This document shows, in pieces, positions 11,821-25,284 of a DNA stretch of 64,000 nt (within the stretch, counting starts at the first letter, position 1; each line of letters starts with the position of its first letter). Below the pieces are notes generated by a model. The model searched no databases. It was not told the origin of the DNA and saw only the letters and a list, made by a program, of their open reading frames with translations. Source of the stretch: Camarhynchus parvulus (taxonomy: Eukaryota > Chordata > Aves > Passeriformes > Thraupidae); assembly GCF_901933205.1 (NCBI RefSeq), contig NC_044601.1:32092352-32156351 (forward strand), given 5' to 3'. A program made the position numbers and the translations under genes.

Positions 11821-14800
11821 TTTTTTCAGTGGGAGTAGTTGGGGTCCCAACACTAAGGTGGCACTAATCTGTGCTTTTCCTCATGATAAAACTCTTTGAC
11901 GCTCCTTTGTAGAAATGGTCTTTGCTTTCCTTTCTCTCAATTCTTTACATTGCTTAGTTGAAAATTACTTTCTGTAGAGGGAAACACATTAAAGTATGTG
12001 ATAGGCATGAGGTGTGTGGTAGGCATGAAGCTTTTGCATTGTCTCATGATGATCTCATAATTACATCTACAAGATCTCCTGGGCTCACAGGCAAATCTGA
12101 CTGCTGCACATCTTTGTATGTACAAGGTCATTTCCTGAGGCTCTGCAGCAGCACATTTCTGAGCCATTTGTCTTATGCTCGTCTGCCTTTCACTGCCACT
12201 GCAGGCTTGTTATATCTGCCCAGAAATGCTTTGCCTGATTACTGATTTTTCTTCAAGATATGACATAGATTGGCTTTCCTTTCATGCAGCTTTTCTTGTG
12301 CTATAAAAAGAAAAAAAGGATATTAAGCTGAATGGAAATGGGAAAAAGAAGGAAGTTTTTGCCAACATGTGCTTTCAGTTTACAAGAAAGTTTGACCTGA
12401 AGCAATGCTTCCTCTGTTTTTCCTTTGTAGTTATGTATTGATTAAAGAGCCAAACTAATTTGTAAATACTAGCATATACTATATCATATATAAACTATTT
12501 TAAAGTTAAATTTCAGAAAAAAAAGTAATAATGAAATATTGCAAATAAAAGCTCCAGATAAAAGATGTGCAACATAAAATTATGACAATATTGATGACAA
12601 TAATTTTAAAACTGTATCTTTTGATTGTTTGAGTTTTCTATCCAGCATAAGATCGTATCTAAAAGCTATGCCACATCTATTGATGCTGTCTTTACTGTTA
12701 GGAAACACCATCATAATCCCAAAGCAGAATAATATAAAAATAAGACATTTATTTTAGTTTGAAGTTAATTCCACTCCTCAAAGATTGCATAACTTCCTAT
12801 GATTAAATTGTCTATTGCTTTATAAATAACATTTGTCAATTCTGCAGACAAGCTTTAAAGGCTTTGTGTTAGTGAAAGACCAGGTTGAGTCTTTAAAATT
12901 GTTGAAGGGAAAACATCACTTCTTTAACTACACAGAAAGTAAAAAAAAATTGTATTTCTAGGCAACTGCTAATTCTCTCCATTTTTTTTAAAGAGTGAGA
13001 AGTCACCCATTCGTCATAACCATTAGTGCTAGAAGAATTGTCATTTGAATATTGCAACAACAACAAAAAAAATCTACTTTTAAAGAATTTTTTTTGGTGG
13101 GGAATCTGTTAGCATACTGGCAAATGCCAGGTCCTTTGAATACAGCCTATTAATACTTTTTCTTAAAGAATTCATCACCACATGTTATTTTTTAAGTAAA
13201 GAGAGCAGGAGAAAAATAATAATACTGTTTTCTCAGAGGCCTCATTCTGTATATCAGAACTACTTTCTGGAGCTTTCAATAATCATAATTCCCTGCTCTG
13301 CAAGACATGAGACCTTCTAATCCAAAATATTATATACATGTTTGTTAGCCCTGTCAATTTGGTAAGAAAACTCTGAAATATTTATTATTCTCTTACAAGA
13401 TCCTAAATTCCCAGTCACAAACAATGTTCAGTAAGATAAATCTGTGCAGTCTCTAGATTTCACTGCCATGAACCACTCTATCATAGTCAGCACTTGCTGC
13501 TGGAACAAGCTGACAGGTATCAGGTCTTCTGTAGTTCAACAGCACTGAAATGACCGCTGTGAATGTGAGGAGAAAGAGTGTTCATTCAGAATTCCAGGAG
13601 AATCTTCATAATGAAATACTTAGGCTAAATTGTTGACAAGTGGCTTAGTTCAGATCCTATACGTCCTTTGAATAATGAAAAAGATCATGTGACTTTTTAT
13701 GTGACTTTTTTTAAAATTGTAATTTGTCATGCTTTAAAGCATTTTTTTCTCTCAGTTTAAATAATTCAATTTAATAACAAAGGAACTGAATAATTTGTTG
13801 GTTTATAAAGGCAAGCTTAGGAAATTCACTGAATACACATGAAAATAGGATGGTAAGAATTCTGTAATATGCCTTAGTGTTAGCTCCTCAGTGTGAGAAG
13901 TGTGCCAGAAAAATTATTAGTCAGATATCTGCCAGATCTCTGCAAAGTAATGTTTCCAGTTACTCTTCAGGAATATTTCTTGGGATCACAAGTGACTTGA
14001 GCCCTTGTGCCCCCAGTGCACTGTAGGGTTTCTTAATCCAATCAAAAAGTCCCGTGAGGATGAGCAGCAAATACTGGAGGAGAAAGAAGTATTTCATACT
14101 TCTGAATACAGCATCTCAGCAAATTCAGTCACATATTTTTCTGGGTACACATAGAAGGTTGTTTAGAATATGATATTCTCATGATGATATGATTGATGTT
14201 ATATTCACAAGCTCTCAAAATCTATTTAAATTGATTCCAAACTGAGACAAATAAATTTTAAGTTTTGCAGCTGCTCTTGCCGGAGATCTGCAACAGGGTT
14301 TGGAGGTAAATCAATTATTTCCACAACCTTCATTTCATTTAATGTGCAATATTAAGGAAGAGAGAGAATAAAAATTACTGGAAGAGATTCATATTGTACC
14401 AAAATTTTGGCCTGGCTGTCTAGGAACTCTTTACTTCTAATGCTCTCTCCTGTAGGGCTACAGTAAGGTAAATCAGCCTAATATCAAAGTTTAGACCAAC
14501 TGAAAGATATACAAAGAATCCGAAACTTTCTTTAGTGTCCTAGGTTAAAATGTCAATTATACCTTTTAAGAAGCAGCAAAATGCACTACGTACAATATCA
14601 AAAAATGGAAATAAGACAAATCAGCCACAACTCTTGGTGGTGTCACACCAGGTCAATGCCTAAGTCCAGCACATCCTCATTACTACTATAGTCTCATTTT
14701 GTGGACATTAGCAGCTTAAAGACTCTTGGATTGAGAAAGAGCTAAAATCCAACTGAAGTCAGCATCCTGTGAACATTCAAAGGCCTGACTTTTTAGCCAT

Positions 14801-15544
14801 GAATAGTTCCTAATGCTCTCTGTTAGGCAAGAATGACCTCGAGAAACAATTCAGAAAATTAAATATAAAAGGCATGAGCTTACAGAGGCAAACTCACTGT
14901 TAAGATAAAGTGTAGCAGAGGAAAGGTGCTACAGTTGCTCATTAAGTGTAAAAGGAGGACATGCCAGGTTGTGCCATTCATCCAACACTTAATGAAATGC
15001 CATGATATGATGAAAAATCCTAAGAAGAAATACAGAAACAATGCCATAGTTGTCTATCTTCACACCGTTCTTCAGAGCTCCAGGAACCTTCACAACATTT
15101 AGGGCAGACTGAAACTCCCACGAGGGACAAAAATATCACCGTGTGGCCATCAGTAATATAACATCTCTTCTCTAATGAAGGGAAAATCCACAGTTACTGC
15201 CATGGGGGGTAAAAGTTGTTGAACTCTACAGTATTCCTGAAGCTGGCACTGAGTTTCACTACACTGAAATTCATAGCAGAGGTGTACCCTAGGCTACGAT
15301 TCTATGGTTTCCATTGAGGATGCAGTGGCCAGGGCTTAACTAATGGCTGAGACCTCTTGGAGCATAGCAGGAAGGACATAGCAAGGAGGAGCTCTCTAGG
15401 GGATGTTATACACAGAGGTGAATGGCTGATCTTTCATGTATGACACAGAATTGTTAATGAAAATCTGAACTTGTACTAATATCTCATGATTTAGAAAAGG
15501 TACTCCCTAATTTACTGCTCCCACTGAGATTCTCCAAACCATGT
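11821..15544. other. AT-rich unique sequence, no gene recognised
   Basis: A 95-codon frame at 11958-12245 is the longest and has no recognised similarity. 12400-14600 is strongly AT-rich with few open frames. No CR1 or LTR words were found in this stretch. Confidence 0.45.
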
Positions 15545-15925
15545 GCCACTTGCTTGCTCCCCTCCCTCCCCATCTTCCTCCCTTCTACTCCTGAAGGTGG
15601 CTGAAGAAGCGCCAAAAGTGAAAATCATGGGTTGAGAAAATAACAATTTGTTGGAAACAGCAATGAGATAAGAAAGTGAACAGTGACAGCAACAATATTA
15701 CTAATAAAAGCACAAGAGAGGGGAATCAACTTGCTCCAACATGTGATTGCTGAGAACCAGCATCACGCAAATGCTCCCTCCACCACATTTAGTTAACCAG
15801 CAGGACACTCCTCTCTTCAGAAGAGACTTCTTTCCTCTCATCCCCAGCAATAAGGTGAGGTGATATATAGTAACCTCTGGGTCCTAGATGTGCCCCCTCC
15901 TGATTACTGCAAAAATGAATGCAGT
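15545..15925 (-). mobile_element. Avian ERVL-like LTR fragment (solo, truncated)
   Basis: On the plus strand the order of words is: a C-rich block (CTCCCCTCCCTCCCCATC), GTGAAAATCATGGGTTGAG, an A-rich block with AACAATTTGTTGGAAACAG, and, some 250 bp on, GTGCCCCCTCCTGATTACT. This is the reverse complement of the layout I know from common bird ERVL-type LTRs, in which U3 with a TATA element precedes R/U5 and ends in the phrase CTCAACCCATG plus a G-rich block. A TATATA word at 15863-15868 lies in the expected U3 position. No internal retroviral coding sequence flanks it, and the terminal TG/CA boundaries are not clear, so this is an old partial solo LTR. The assignment rests on remembered family structure. 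Confidence 0.65.
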
Positions 15926-16051
15926 CCTGACTGGAATCAAGGTAAATTTTGATAGCACATATGTATTAGGTATCTTGCCCTTTAATTTTAATTACCATAA
16001 TGACATATAAAGGAAACTGAACTCAGCTGCTTAATATTTTAGTTCAGCTGG

Positions 16052-16205
16052 ATTCACAGAATCACAGGATAATTGGGATTAGAAGGGACCTGTGGAGATC
16101 ATCTAATCCCAACCGTCTGATAAAGAAGGTTTGCATACAGGAGGGTGAACAGGATTTGTGACCAGGTGGATTTTGAATGTCTCCAGAAGGAGACTCTGAG
16201 CCGAG
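16052..16205 (-). mobile_element. CR1 LINE 3' end fragment
   Basis: Starting with ATTCACAGAATCACAGGAT, then GGGATTAGAAGGGACC and GATCATCTAATCCCAACC, and later TTTGAATGTCTCCAGAAGG, this is the reverse complement of a CR1 3' terminus. Roughly 150 bp remain; the coding part is missing. Confidence 0.88.
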
Positions 16206-19050
16206 TTATCCTGACTAAAATTATTCTCTTTGAAAAGATCCTAAAATAAAAAGTTGAAAAGAATAGATTACATTTTGTCATCTAGCTGAATTTTTTCTAT
16301 AACAATAATAGTAACAACTTCTTTACTAGAAAAAGCCATTAAAATGAATGTGTTTCTCTATCCCTCCCTGCTCCCCTGCTCCTTTTTTTATATTTGCTGT
16401 GGTATCAGAAGGCAATAATAACCTATTTTACTTCACTTTACAAGCCTGGCATCTACACAACCTGATCTGCACTGTCCTTGAAGAAGTGGCATATTCTTGG
16501 GTTCTTCTACTGCTTCTACCTGTAGCAAAGCTGTTTTGACATCACTGATGTTTATCAGGGATAGTCCCAGCTGGCTGTTTCCTTGAAACAGAAATATGTA
16601 AAACTCCAAAGCTATCTCCAGGGAAGACTCTAATATTAATTCAAGGCATAGAACAGATGGTGAAGAAAAAATTCTGCTAACTGAATCACATCGTGATCCT
16701 GTATGCATTTCACAGCCAAAACTCAATTCCAGCAGAAGTTTTTCTAGGTGCTAGTTTATCACTGGATTTAATTTACATCCACTAATCCACATCCATTAAT
16801 TTGCATTCTCATGTGAAAGTTCAATGATAATAGGGAGAGCAAAACATAAAACACTTAAAGATGACATCCAGCAGATTCATATTCAAACTTTTCTTACCTT
16901 CTTCATTTGTGTTTTTTCTTTTGAAGATACATATTTTATTTGTTCTTTTCCCTGATCAACAATTTTGTCAACTATATACCAATGTCCTATTTCTTATTGT
17001 TTTTCCTGCATCTTTTCTTCCTCCTTTTCTCCAGACAGTGATTTGGCCTTCAGCCACTGACTTTCTGTTTTAATGCAAAGAAAATATTTCTATCTACGTG
17101 TAACAATGAGACTTAATTTCTCCACTATTCCTTTCTTTCCTTCCGCAAAGTGTTGCCACAAGTGCTTGAAAAACTACTCAGAATTAATTTCACTTTTTGT
17201 GTCCCTCTTGCTGGAGCATAAATGGAAAAAGAAATGTAGTGAAACTCTCTACATTCTAATTCAGTAAATTCAAGTAGTTACATATTTCTGTCTTTTGGCA
17301 ATATTCTTCTCAAAAGACATGCAGTCAACAGCTGTCTTGTATTAACATGTGATGTGCCAGAAAGCAATACTGAGCTGCAAATTATGATTTCACAAATAAT
17401 GCTGTATATAACTTTGGACTACCTCATGATATACAATAGACTATTAAATATGCTACATGCTAGCTGAAAAGAAGAAATTGCACTTACACTGCTAGAGAGG
17501 GTATAGCCTGTATGGCTAGCAGAGGAGTCTTAAATATGCAGCTGGTTAAAATATTAATAACATCTGATCCTGAACCTTTGAATGGTATCAGGACTACCAT
17601 AGCAATTCCTCTAAAGGCCACCCAGATGCCTAGTGTCTTTATCCTTCCTTTAAAAATATATTCCTCATTAATTTGGCTGATACAGCTGGCCTGATTTAGT
17701 TTCGGTTGCATGCCTAGAATCAGTGGAAAATGCTCCTGTAATTGGTCAGGAATATTTTGAACTGGATTTGCAAGAAACATGCTAATAACCATGCCACTGT
17801 GCTCTGCCTCTGACCAATGATGTTCTTGTGGAAGTGATATACTGTCTGTCCATGGCATTTCACTGAGATAGAGGAGCTGGAGTGTCACTATCCAGGTTGG
17901 CATTACAGGTCACTGCTAGTGATTGTTTTATAGAGGCGTCGGATGGGTCAAGAAAAGGAGCTATAGACTTCTCCTGTCACTATCTGCCTCCTCAGAGGAT
18001 GAAGCAGTTGATGATGTAATTTTCCTTGCAAAACTGGGATAGGCTGGGCATATAACCTATTCCTAGAAAAATTTCAGGACACCTTTTTAAAATATAAATT
18101 ACTTTTTATTTGCCCAGTTACTTTACCAATCTAGAGTAAGGGCACAAGAAGAGAAAGGATGCAAAATGTAGCACAGATGTGGGGAGGTCATTTAGTTGCC
18201 TAAACTTTGAGCTTTTGTTGTTACTCACCTGCTCCTGGGTAAGCAGCATATCAGGATAAAGACAAGTATGAAATAGAAAACCAAGGTTCTGGTATACAAC
18301 AGGTGATCTCCTAGGCAAGAAAAAATACTTTGTGGTCTGTATCATTGCTTCATGTGGTCATGGTATTTTTTTCTCAAAATTGCATGCTAAGCTCAAAAAT
18401 TAATGTCATCCTGATCTCTCTTATTCAGTGAGAACGTAAGTAGAATATACTATGATGGGAAGTCTTCAGTACCTTAATTTAATTTTTTTAATATTTCTTT
18501 ACTTTCAGATGTAATTTTCTTTAAAGAGGAAAATATGACCTTCCTAATTGCTACAATTAGAGCTACTGCTGCTAAAGCAGTTTATATTTATCCATATAAG
18601 CTAAACAAACAAACAAACAGAAAATTGCAACAACTCCCAAACAGATTAGCGCTTCAATTTTATAAAGACAATAAATCAAATTCACAGAAAGGATTCCAGC
18701 CTATCTTGAAGCAGCACATTTGTATTTTCCATGAAGATTGTAGCAGTCTGACATTATTCACTATGACTATACAGATACGTTTGCTGTTGAAATAAAAACC
18801 CAAACTCATATTCATTTTATGGAGAAAAATATATTCCTGACTTAATTTGATATATCTTTTATCACAGTTTATTTCAATTTTTTGTTATAATTGGAGAATA
18901 AATAAACTGGAGCTTCCTTTATTAATGATTTAAGATCTCAAATTTATTTTGTTTGGTTGGTATAAGCGATGCTGACAATTAATATTATTGAATGCAGATA
19001 AAATTTAATACTTTTTAAGATGAGTGTGACATTTGCTTCATTCCAGCCTT
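16206..19050. other. AT-rich unique sequence with one long unassigned open frame
   Basis: No repeat family is recognised. A 139-codon minus-strand open frame lies at 17484-17903; its product has hydrophobic C-terminal stretches (for example AMVVLIPF) but no family I can name. An (AAAC)n run of about four units sits at 18603-18619. Confidence 0.45.
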
Positions 19051-19500
19051 GATAAGCAATACCAGTGTTAAGGAAACTTCCCTGTTCAACCAGCCAGGAG
19101 CCACTTCCATACTTGCACCACCTGAGCTGGTGCTGAAGTCCCTTTGCGCACACCCCACACTCCACAGTCAGATTAGGTTTTCTTACTGGCTTGACCCCCA
19201 CATTTCCCTCTGATTCTTAAAAAAATCTCTCCCAGTCCTTAAAACAATTAAATTGGTGCAGTAACTAAATAACAGAATAGCAGCTTGATCTGCCCTCTGA
19301 GCAGGCATCCTGAACAAAGGAAACCCTGAGCTTTTATATGCTTATAGTCTGAAAATATGAAAGTCTGGGGTTCACAGGCTCCTGCAGTGTCTGTGTCCAG
19401 TCCCTGTGCCCTCTCGCTGCACCAAGGGTGGGCAGTTCCTGAACTTTTGCCTCAGGCTCCCACCCAAAGTTCAACCTGCATCTCCCATTGCAGCTGCACC
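19051..19500. mobile_element. Probable LTR-type repeat, copy A (family also at 35.6 kb)
   Basis: The segment is GC-richer than its surroundings. It shares an ordered set of words with 35640-35960: CAGCTTGAT, then CCTGAACAA, then a GGAAA..CCCTG block, then GAGCTTT/GGCCTTT, and further on a CTCCTGCAG/CCCCTGCAG word. The shared core is about 55 bp (19281-19335). CACACCCCACACTCCAC and CAGATTAGG upstream also have a counterpart in the other copy, but in a different relative position, so one copy may be rearranged. An ERV LTR is the most likely class, but termini and TATA/poly(A) signals were not established. Confidence 0.4.
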
Positions 19501-19740
19501 CCGAGCCACCTGCATTGAATGTGTTCCTTAAAATCAGTCACCATGATTATTTAAATACTATCAACAATGGCCTTGCACTGAAATCGGAAAGCTTCCTCAG
19601 ACTCCATGGACATACATATGTCCAGTGTTTTTTAAGCTCTCTCCAATTTAGTCTTCTGCAAAGGATAAGTTTTCCTTGCTCCAGGCTTTGCCTGTGGTCT
19701 GAGGGGCCTGGGGTCACTGAAGGTTTTTCTTACTGATAAA

Positions 19741-20175
19741 GACCAAGTCAGAGAAGATGAATGTGCTGGCCTATTTTGTACTCTTTTTCACCAGCGCCCC
19801 TGCCCCATTCAGCAGCTGGTCCATGTTTTCCCTAGTCTTCCTTTTGCTGTTTATCTACTTGTGAACAACATTTTCTTTCCCTTTGCACCTTATGCTCCTT
19901 TCATGTTGACCTTGACTTTCCCACCCTCATCTCTACCAGACATGACAGCAACTCTGTACTCCTCCTGTTGGCGCTTCCACCTATTGTACAATTTTTTTAT
20001 GTCCAAGTTCAATCACAAGCTCTTCCTTCATCCATGTAGACCTCCTGCCACCTTTGCTTAATTTCCTATTTGATGTGATGGACCATTTTTGAACTTGCAG
20101 AAAAAGATCCTTAAATATCGGCTTCTGAAAGTCTGGTGGCATCTCAAAAAGACCTGTGTCCATAAGGAAAACCAA
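19741..20175 (-). mobile_element. CR1 LINE ORF2 fragment (endonuclease-RT linker)
   Basis: On the minus strand the frame ending near 19981 contains KGGRRSTWMKEELV followed by LGHKKIVQ, matching the basic linker downstream of the CR1 endonuclease. Further along the minus strand come words equivalent to an AVMSGRDEGGKVKVNMK block, then frameshifted remnants of the KKGFFKYI and MGPLLN parts of the same linker (for instance CCCTAGTCTTCCTTTTGCTG on the plus strand near 19830-19850). Stops and shifts show it is dead. It has neither the endonuclease catalytic part nor the RT core. Confidence 0.82.
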
Positions 20176-20473
20176 ACCTGATGAGAATATTTACGGAGAC
20201 TGTGGAACAAAAGTGGGGTTACAACGTGTGTCAGAATTATCCCTTATTATTCATGTTAACAGGTCAGTCCTCAGCACCAGTTGACAAAATGTTATTTTTC
20301 ATATGTTGCTGTAGTGTCTTTGGATATTTTAAAAAGCAATTTCCATGGCTTTTTGACTTTTCAATATGAACATTTGGCAAATTATCCTGAAAGAGTGGTG
20401 ATATCATAATCTCCTGAAATAAGGAATAACCATTTACAGTAGGTACATACTGAGAGTGTCTGGATTAAAAAGG

Positions 20474-20488
20474 AAAAAAAAAAAAAAA
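20474..20488 (+). repeat. Poly(A) homopolymer, 15 A
   Basis: A plain run of A in unique sequence; no element ends here as far as can be seen. Confidence 0.9.
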
Positions 20489-23400
20489 GCATTTCTCTTT
20501 GCTCATTCCAAATACTCATTTCCTTCCATCCCTGTCAGCTAACCCCACTTTTTTATTCTTAATTACAGCAGATGTCAGCTTATTCAAAACTCTTCATGTT
20601 TCAAAGGCATGATGGCTATTTTGCCAAGTAATTTTCCTCAAAATTACTGATTGTATGGTTCATAGTATACACATCAACTGAAATAAAGGTTTTCTAGTAT
20701 AAGATTTTCCCTAAAATAATCCCCATTGCAGTCTATCTTTCCCCAAATCTGTGTTCCCCACCATTTTCTACATTTTTCTTCTATACCCTCCCCAAATATT
20801 TGAAAGTAAGAATAAATATATTACATTTATATATTATATTACTATATATGTAAATTCCACATCTGAAATACAAGTTTTTAATGTCTGATATGCAAGTCTG
20901 GAATCAACACAGACAAGATTTTTTGCATGTTGGCCCTGAATGAGGCAGCGAAGAAGGCAGAAAACTTAAAAAAAAATCTTTAATATGTTTACAGGTCATA
21001 ACATCTGGTTTATGAGAAGTGGCTCTTTTCAGTAACTTTTCAATACCTTTGATGTGTTGAGACAACTTTGATCTGCCACTAGATCTGGAACCATCCTCTT
21101 CAAGTCTAGGCATAGTCCCATGTGAAGAGGAGACTTTGGCAGTGCTTTGGCTCAGCTCAGGATCAAATTAATTGGAAAAGTGTTCATGCAGATCTAGCCC
21201 CTGCCTCAAACCTAAAATGATCCCTCCCTGTCTCCAGCCAAGCCTTCTGCCAGAGAAGGACAGGGTAGAGGGCTTTTTCTCTACTTCACTTTTGTCCCCT
21301 TCTGGGAAAATATGTTGCTTAAGTGAGCTTATGTCTTTCTTTGAAGGAAGTGTACCAATTTATTTGTGCTATACTAAGCAGATTAATTGAGACTGGCAGA
21401 TTCATATGAAAATAAAATAGATCCTCTTTCCCTGGGAATTAAGGGACATATCTTGTCAGGTCAACTGAGCAGCTTCTGAAGAATGGAGGACTGACTGAGG
21501 GGAGAAAGAGAGAGAGGAAAGTCACTGATAATTCAAGGTTTCAGTCTCTCTGGCAGCTCTGGTGCCTGAAGCGATGTGGTTATCCTTCCAAGAGAAGCAC
21601 ATCAAGGCACACTTGTGCAGGACCCCAATCTGATGGTCAGCCAGGAGTACCCAGGGAGCATTTTGCATGCCGTGCAATGGCCTAAGGGCAACATAAGAAA
21701 TGTAACATTGAGTCATTATATTTCCAAATACTGGAAAGGCTGCTAAATCAATCTCTTGGAAATTATGAACCATGAGAATTGAAGCTGGCAATGCAATTGA
21801 TTCAGCAATTCTGCCTTACTTTGAAATGCTGTCTCCCTGCCATTGTTACGTGACCTTTTCCACCACATTTCTCCATGCATTTTCAGTAATTCTTAGAGCA
21901 TATCCTTTCACCTTTTCTACTTAAAAAAGCAGAAGGTGGCAGGAGAAATCTGCATGTGCAAAAATAGAAAAAGGCAAAAATCCAAAAAATTTATGCACTA
22001 AGTATAAGCAAAATATTTAGCAAGTTGGAATGTAAGTGTTAGAGTGAGCCACCTATTCCTGTCCTAGAAGCCTGTTTCCCCCACTTGGTGGGTTCATCTA
22101 TTCTGAAAAGAAAACTGATTACTCCAGGTCTACAACTCCAGTACTTGGACAGGTGGGCACCCTGATTCTAAGAAGGTTCTGTGTTGTGTTTCCCTTATTT
22201 TCCCGTGGGCAAATCCAGTGCTGTTAGGCTGACATAGCTTTCAGCAAGAGTCTCAGCACTTAACCTCTTGCATCAGCAGCTTTATGCACTCAGTACCAGC
22301 TGAGTTAGAGAGCATGTTAGGCCAATCTGTGTTAAGCTGACCACTTTAAAGATGTTGCTGGACTGTAGGGTTAAGAATAACCTAGTAACAATTTTGTGAT
22401 ATGTAAATTATATTATTTCCTTTAAAATTTTTCATTTTCCTTTTTTTTGGTAAAAGTTTCAGCTCTGCTGCAATGTACCATTTTTCTCAGAAATTTTTGA
22501 CACATCTGCAGTTCAGTTTGAATAGGAAGCAAAAGTAGTCATCCTGTTTTCCCCACCTGTTATAAAACAAGATGGAGTCTTAATTGCTTTGAATTGCATA
22601 TTTTAAAAAAAATTATAGTAGTTATTTGCTTTTCAAATAGCTATTTCTCCACATACTGGAGAAATAATGTGAATCTGTCAGAAACAATGTGGTTTTAGTA
22701 ACATTTGGTGTTCCAGTAAGTCGAAGATAATTAAGGTCCTTCTTGTTTATAAAGGGGCTTTTAAATCTGTTAGATGGGTGCCTTTTACTTCTGCATGCTT
22801 TTTATGTGTTGATTGATTCGCTTTGGTATCAGTTCAATCTATCTATTTTGTAAATGGCAAGAGCTTCCTTTCTTTGTGAAGAGTGCTAAGGTTGTTTGGA
22901 GTAATTAGCCCAATGCTAATGAGGTTAAGTCCTCTTTTCTCCTTGAAATGTAAAGAACTACTGCAGTGCTGAGCAACATTAGCAAGAAGGAGCATGGTAG
23001 ATTTTGTATTCACAGCTGGCCGTATAAAGTCGTGAGCTTTGCAGCAGGGAGGTTATGCCTTTTGGGGCATCCAGTAGGGTAAAATGGAGCAACAAATGTA
23101 TTTTAGCCTTCCTACTAAAAACTGGTGAGAAGGAAAAGGCTCTGTACTTCTTGTTCACAACCAAGGATGTGCATTGATGAGGATATGGTACTGTTGTCCC
23201 TTAACTTTCATGTAGTGAAAGTTTTGATGTCCTGCCTTGCCCTTATAATGCTGGCTGATGAAGTCCAGGATATACTCCCCTTCAGGCCATGTTGCAGTTG
23301 ACAGACTCATGTGATTTTTTTGATATATCACTGAATTACTTTTTCTTGGGTTTAAGAAATGCTTCTTCATCAAGCAACTGAAGCATCCACCTCCCTGCTA

Positions 23401-25238
23401 CGCAACATAAGAATAAACAAATGACTTTTTCAGTCCTTGTGTTTTGAGTTTCTTTGGAAGTTGCTACAGAACAACCTGAAGCCTAGGAGAATGCAGGTAC
23501 AAAAAATAGGGTGGGAGAGAATTAATTTGTCTGATTATTTATTTATTTTTTGCTGGGAGGTTTGGTGTTTTTTGTATTTACACCACCCTGTTACAGCTGT
23601 GTTTACTTTCAGAGATGCACTCATCATGACATGAAATGCTCTTAGAGCCTCATTACTTTCCCTTTGCCATCTCTTGCAACTGAGGAAGTAGCTGAGCTGC
23701 TGAGAAGTTCAGCTTCAGACCACCTCACTGCATACTGGTCTGATATTTGGTGTCCACTGCAGTTCAAAACAGGTCCTTGCAAACCCAAATTCTAAAAGAA
23801 GCTTTCCTCCCTGCAGTAAACATGTTGCAGTAGACTAATACTTCATTTCCAGTCCTTTGTCTGCCCCATTTTTTCAAACCAACAGAGCGCTGCCAGGACA
23901 GCACAAGTGATGGTGGGGACATCTGTGGAACTGGTCATTCTGAGGGCTTTAATTTGTATCTGAGTTTGCTTCTGAATGGCTGTTGGCTGAGAAAGAGTGG
24001 ATGGAGTGGAGCAATGTGGCATAACCGTTCCTGTGATGGCAGGCTGGCTGTAGCTGCACTGGATCACCCACAGTTGTGAAGATTCTGATAGTGAAAAAGA
24101 GCACCTCTTTTTCCTGGGCTCTGCATCAACAACCAGTTAATATGGCAAGATTTACCTTGCCACTTAAGAGATAACTGGGCAGTGGAAGGGAGCACTGGTA
24201 GTACTGGTAACAGATGTGTCAGACAGGCGTAAATAGAAGAGGAGCACTTTTAATGCCATTGTAATTATGGCACTGATGAGAGATTTTAGCAGGTTATTGA
24301 CATCAAAAACTGTCTTTTTATGGGAAAGAAAGCCTTAAATGGTACATATTTGTTTTCATCACCAACTTCTACCAAGGCAGTAAAAAAACAAACTAGAAAG
24401 TTAGTGCTTCAAATGTATGAGAAGGCATACAGAAACACAGTTCAGGTCATAATGATCAGTTTCTTATCCTCTGAGACCCCTGTAGAATAAAGCAAACAAA
24501 TAGTGCAGAGACTTGAAAATCCCCAAACAACCATTTTGTGTCTGTACTTCATTTAATACTAGTTGTAACCTCATGTTTACAAAGATCCTTTTTACAGGAA
24601 AGTAAAGGAAAGAGACAAGAGAAATTCTGCCAAAGGAGATTTTATTAAATCAACCCTGAGCATATTCAAATGCAGTGACAAGCAAAAGAGTGATAAATAC
24701 AGACAGTCAATTACATGTACCTCTAATTTATTATATTTAACTTCACTGAGTGGCTGAACTGCCTTAGTGACTCAGCTGTAGCTATGAAAATCACCTTAAG
24801 GTTTGCACACTAGCATATTTGATTTCAGCATGACTCTGCTTGGATTATTGCCTTAAAAATATTCTGAAATATGTAAATTAGAATCTGAATGAGTTTTGGT
24901 TTTACAACCTCATACATGGCAGAAGGCTTAAAATACAAAACTGAACCCTGCATAATGATTGAATACTTATGTTTGCTTTGAAAAATGTCTTAAATCATCT
25001 TGGTTTTTGGATTTTTTTGCTAGCTTTTAGTCCACTTCTTATTGTTGTCCACCTGTATTTTGGATCTGTGACAATGAGTTAAACCGAATGTGCTGAAAAT
25101 ATCTGCTCCAAAAGTAAACAGGCTTTCATTGGAAATTTAGTACAGCATCCCTTGCGTTCTCTGCTTGTCAAATTTCCTGGGAATAGCAGTGGTGAGATTT
25201 AACTGATGAAGTGATATAATTATTCCTTTGAATTTCTC

Positions 25239-25284
25239 TCAGCCAGATTTTGCAGTCCTTCATCAAACAAGAGAGTCTGGCTGA
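25239..25284. repeat. Small inverted repeat (9-bp arms)
   Basis: TCAGCCAGA at 25239-25247 and TCTGGCTGA at 25276-25284 are exact inverted copies with a 28-bp loop. This is weak evidence for a structure. Confidence 0.7.

Noticed and set aside
22979..23373. Two abutting minus-strand frames (one with ATWPEGEYILDF) as a decayed pseudogene
   Set aside because: The composition looks protein-like and a single shift would join them, but I recognise no parent protein, so a pseudogene call is not supported.
23843..24067. Minus-strand frame rich in Ser/Thr/Gln resembling a transcription-factor linker
   Set aside because: Low-complexity composition only; no domain and no splice-site support.
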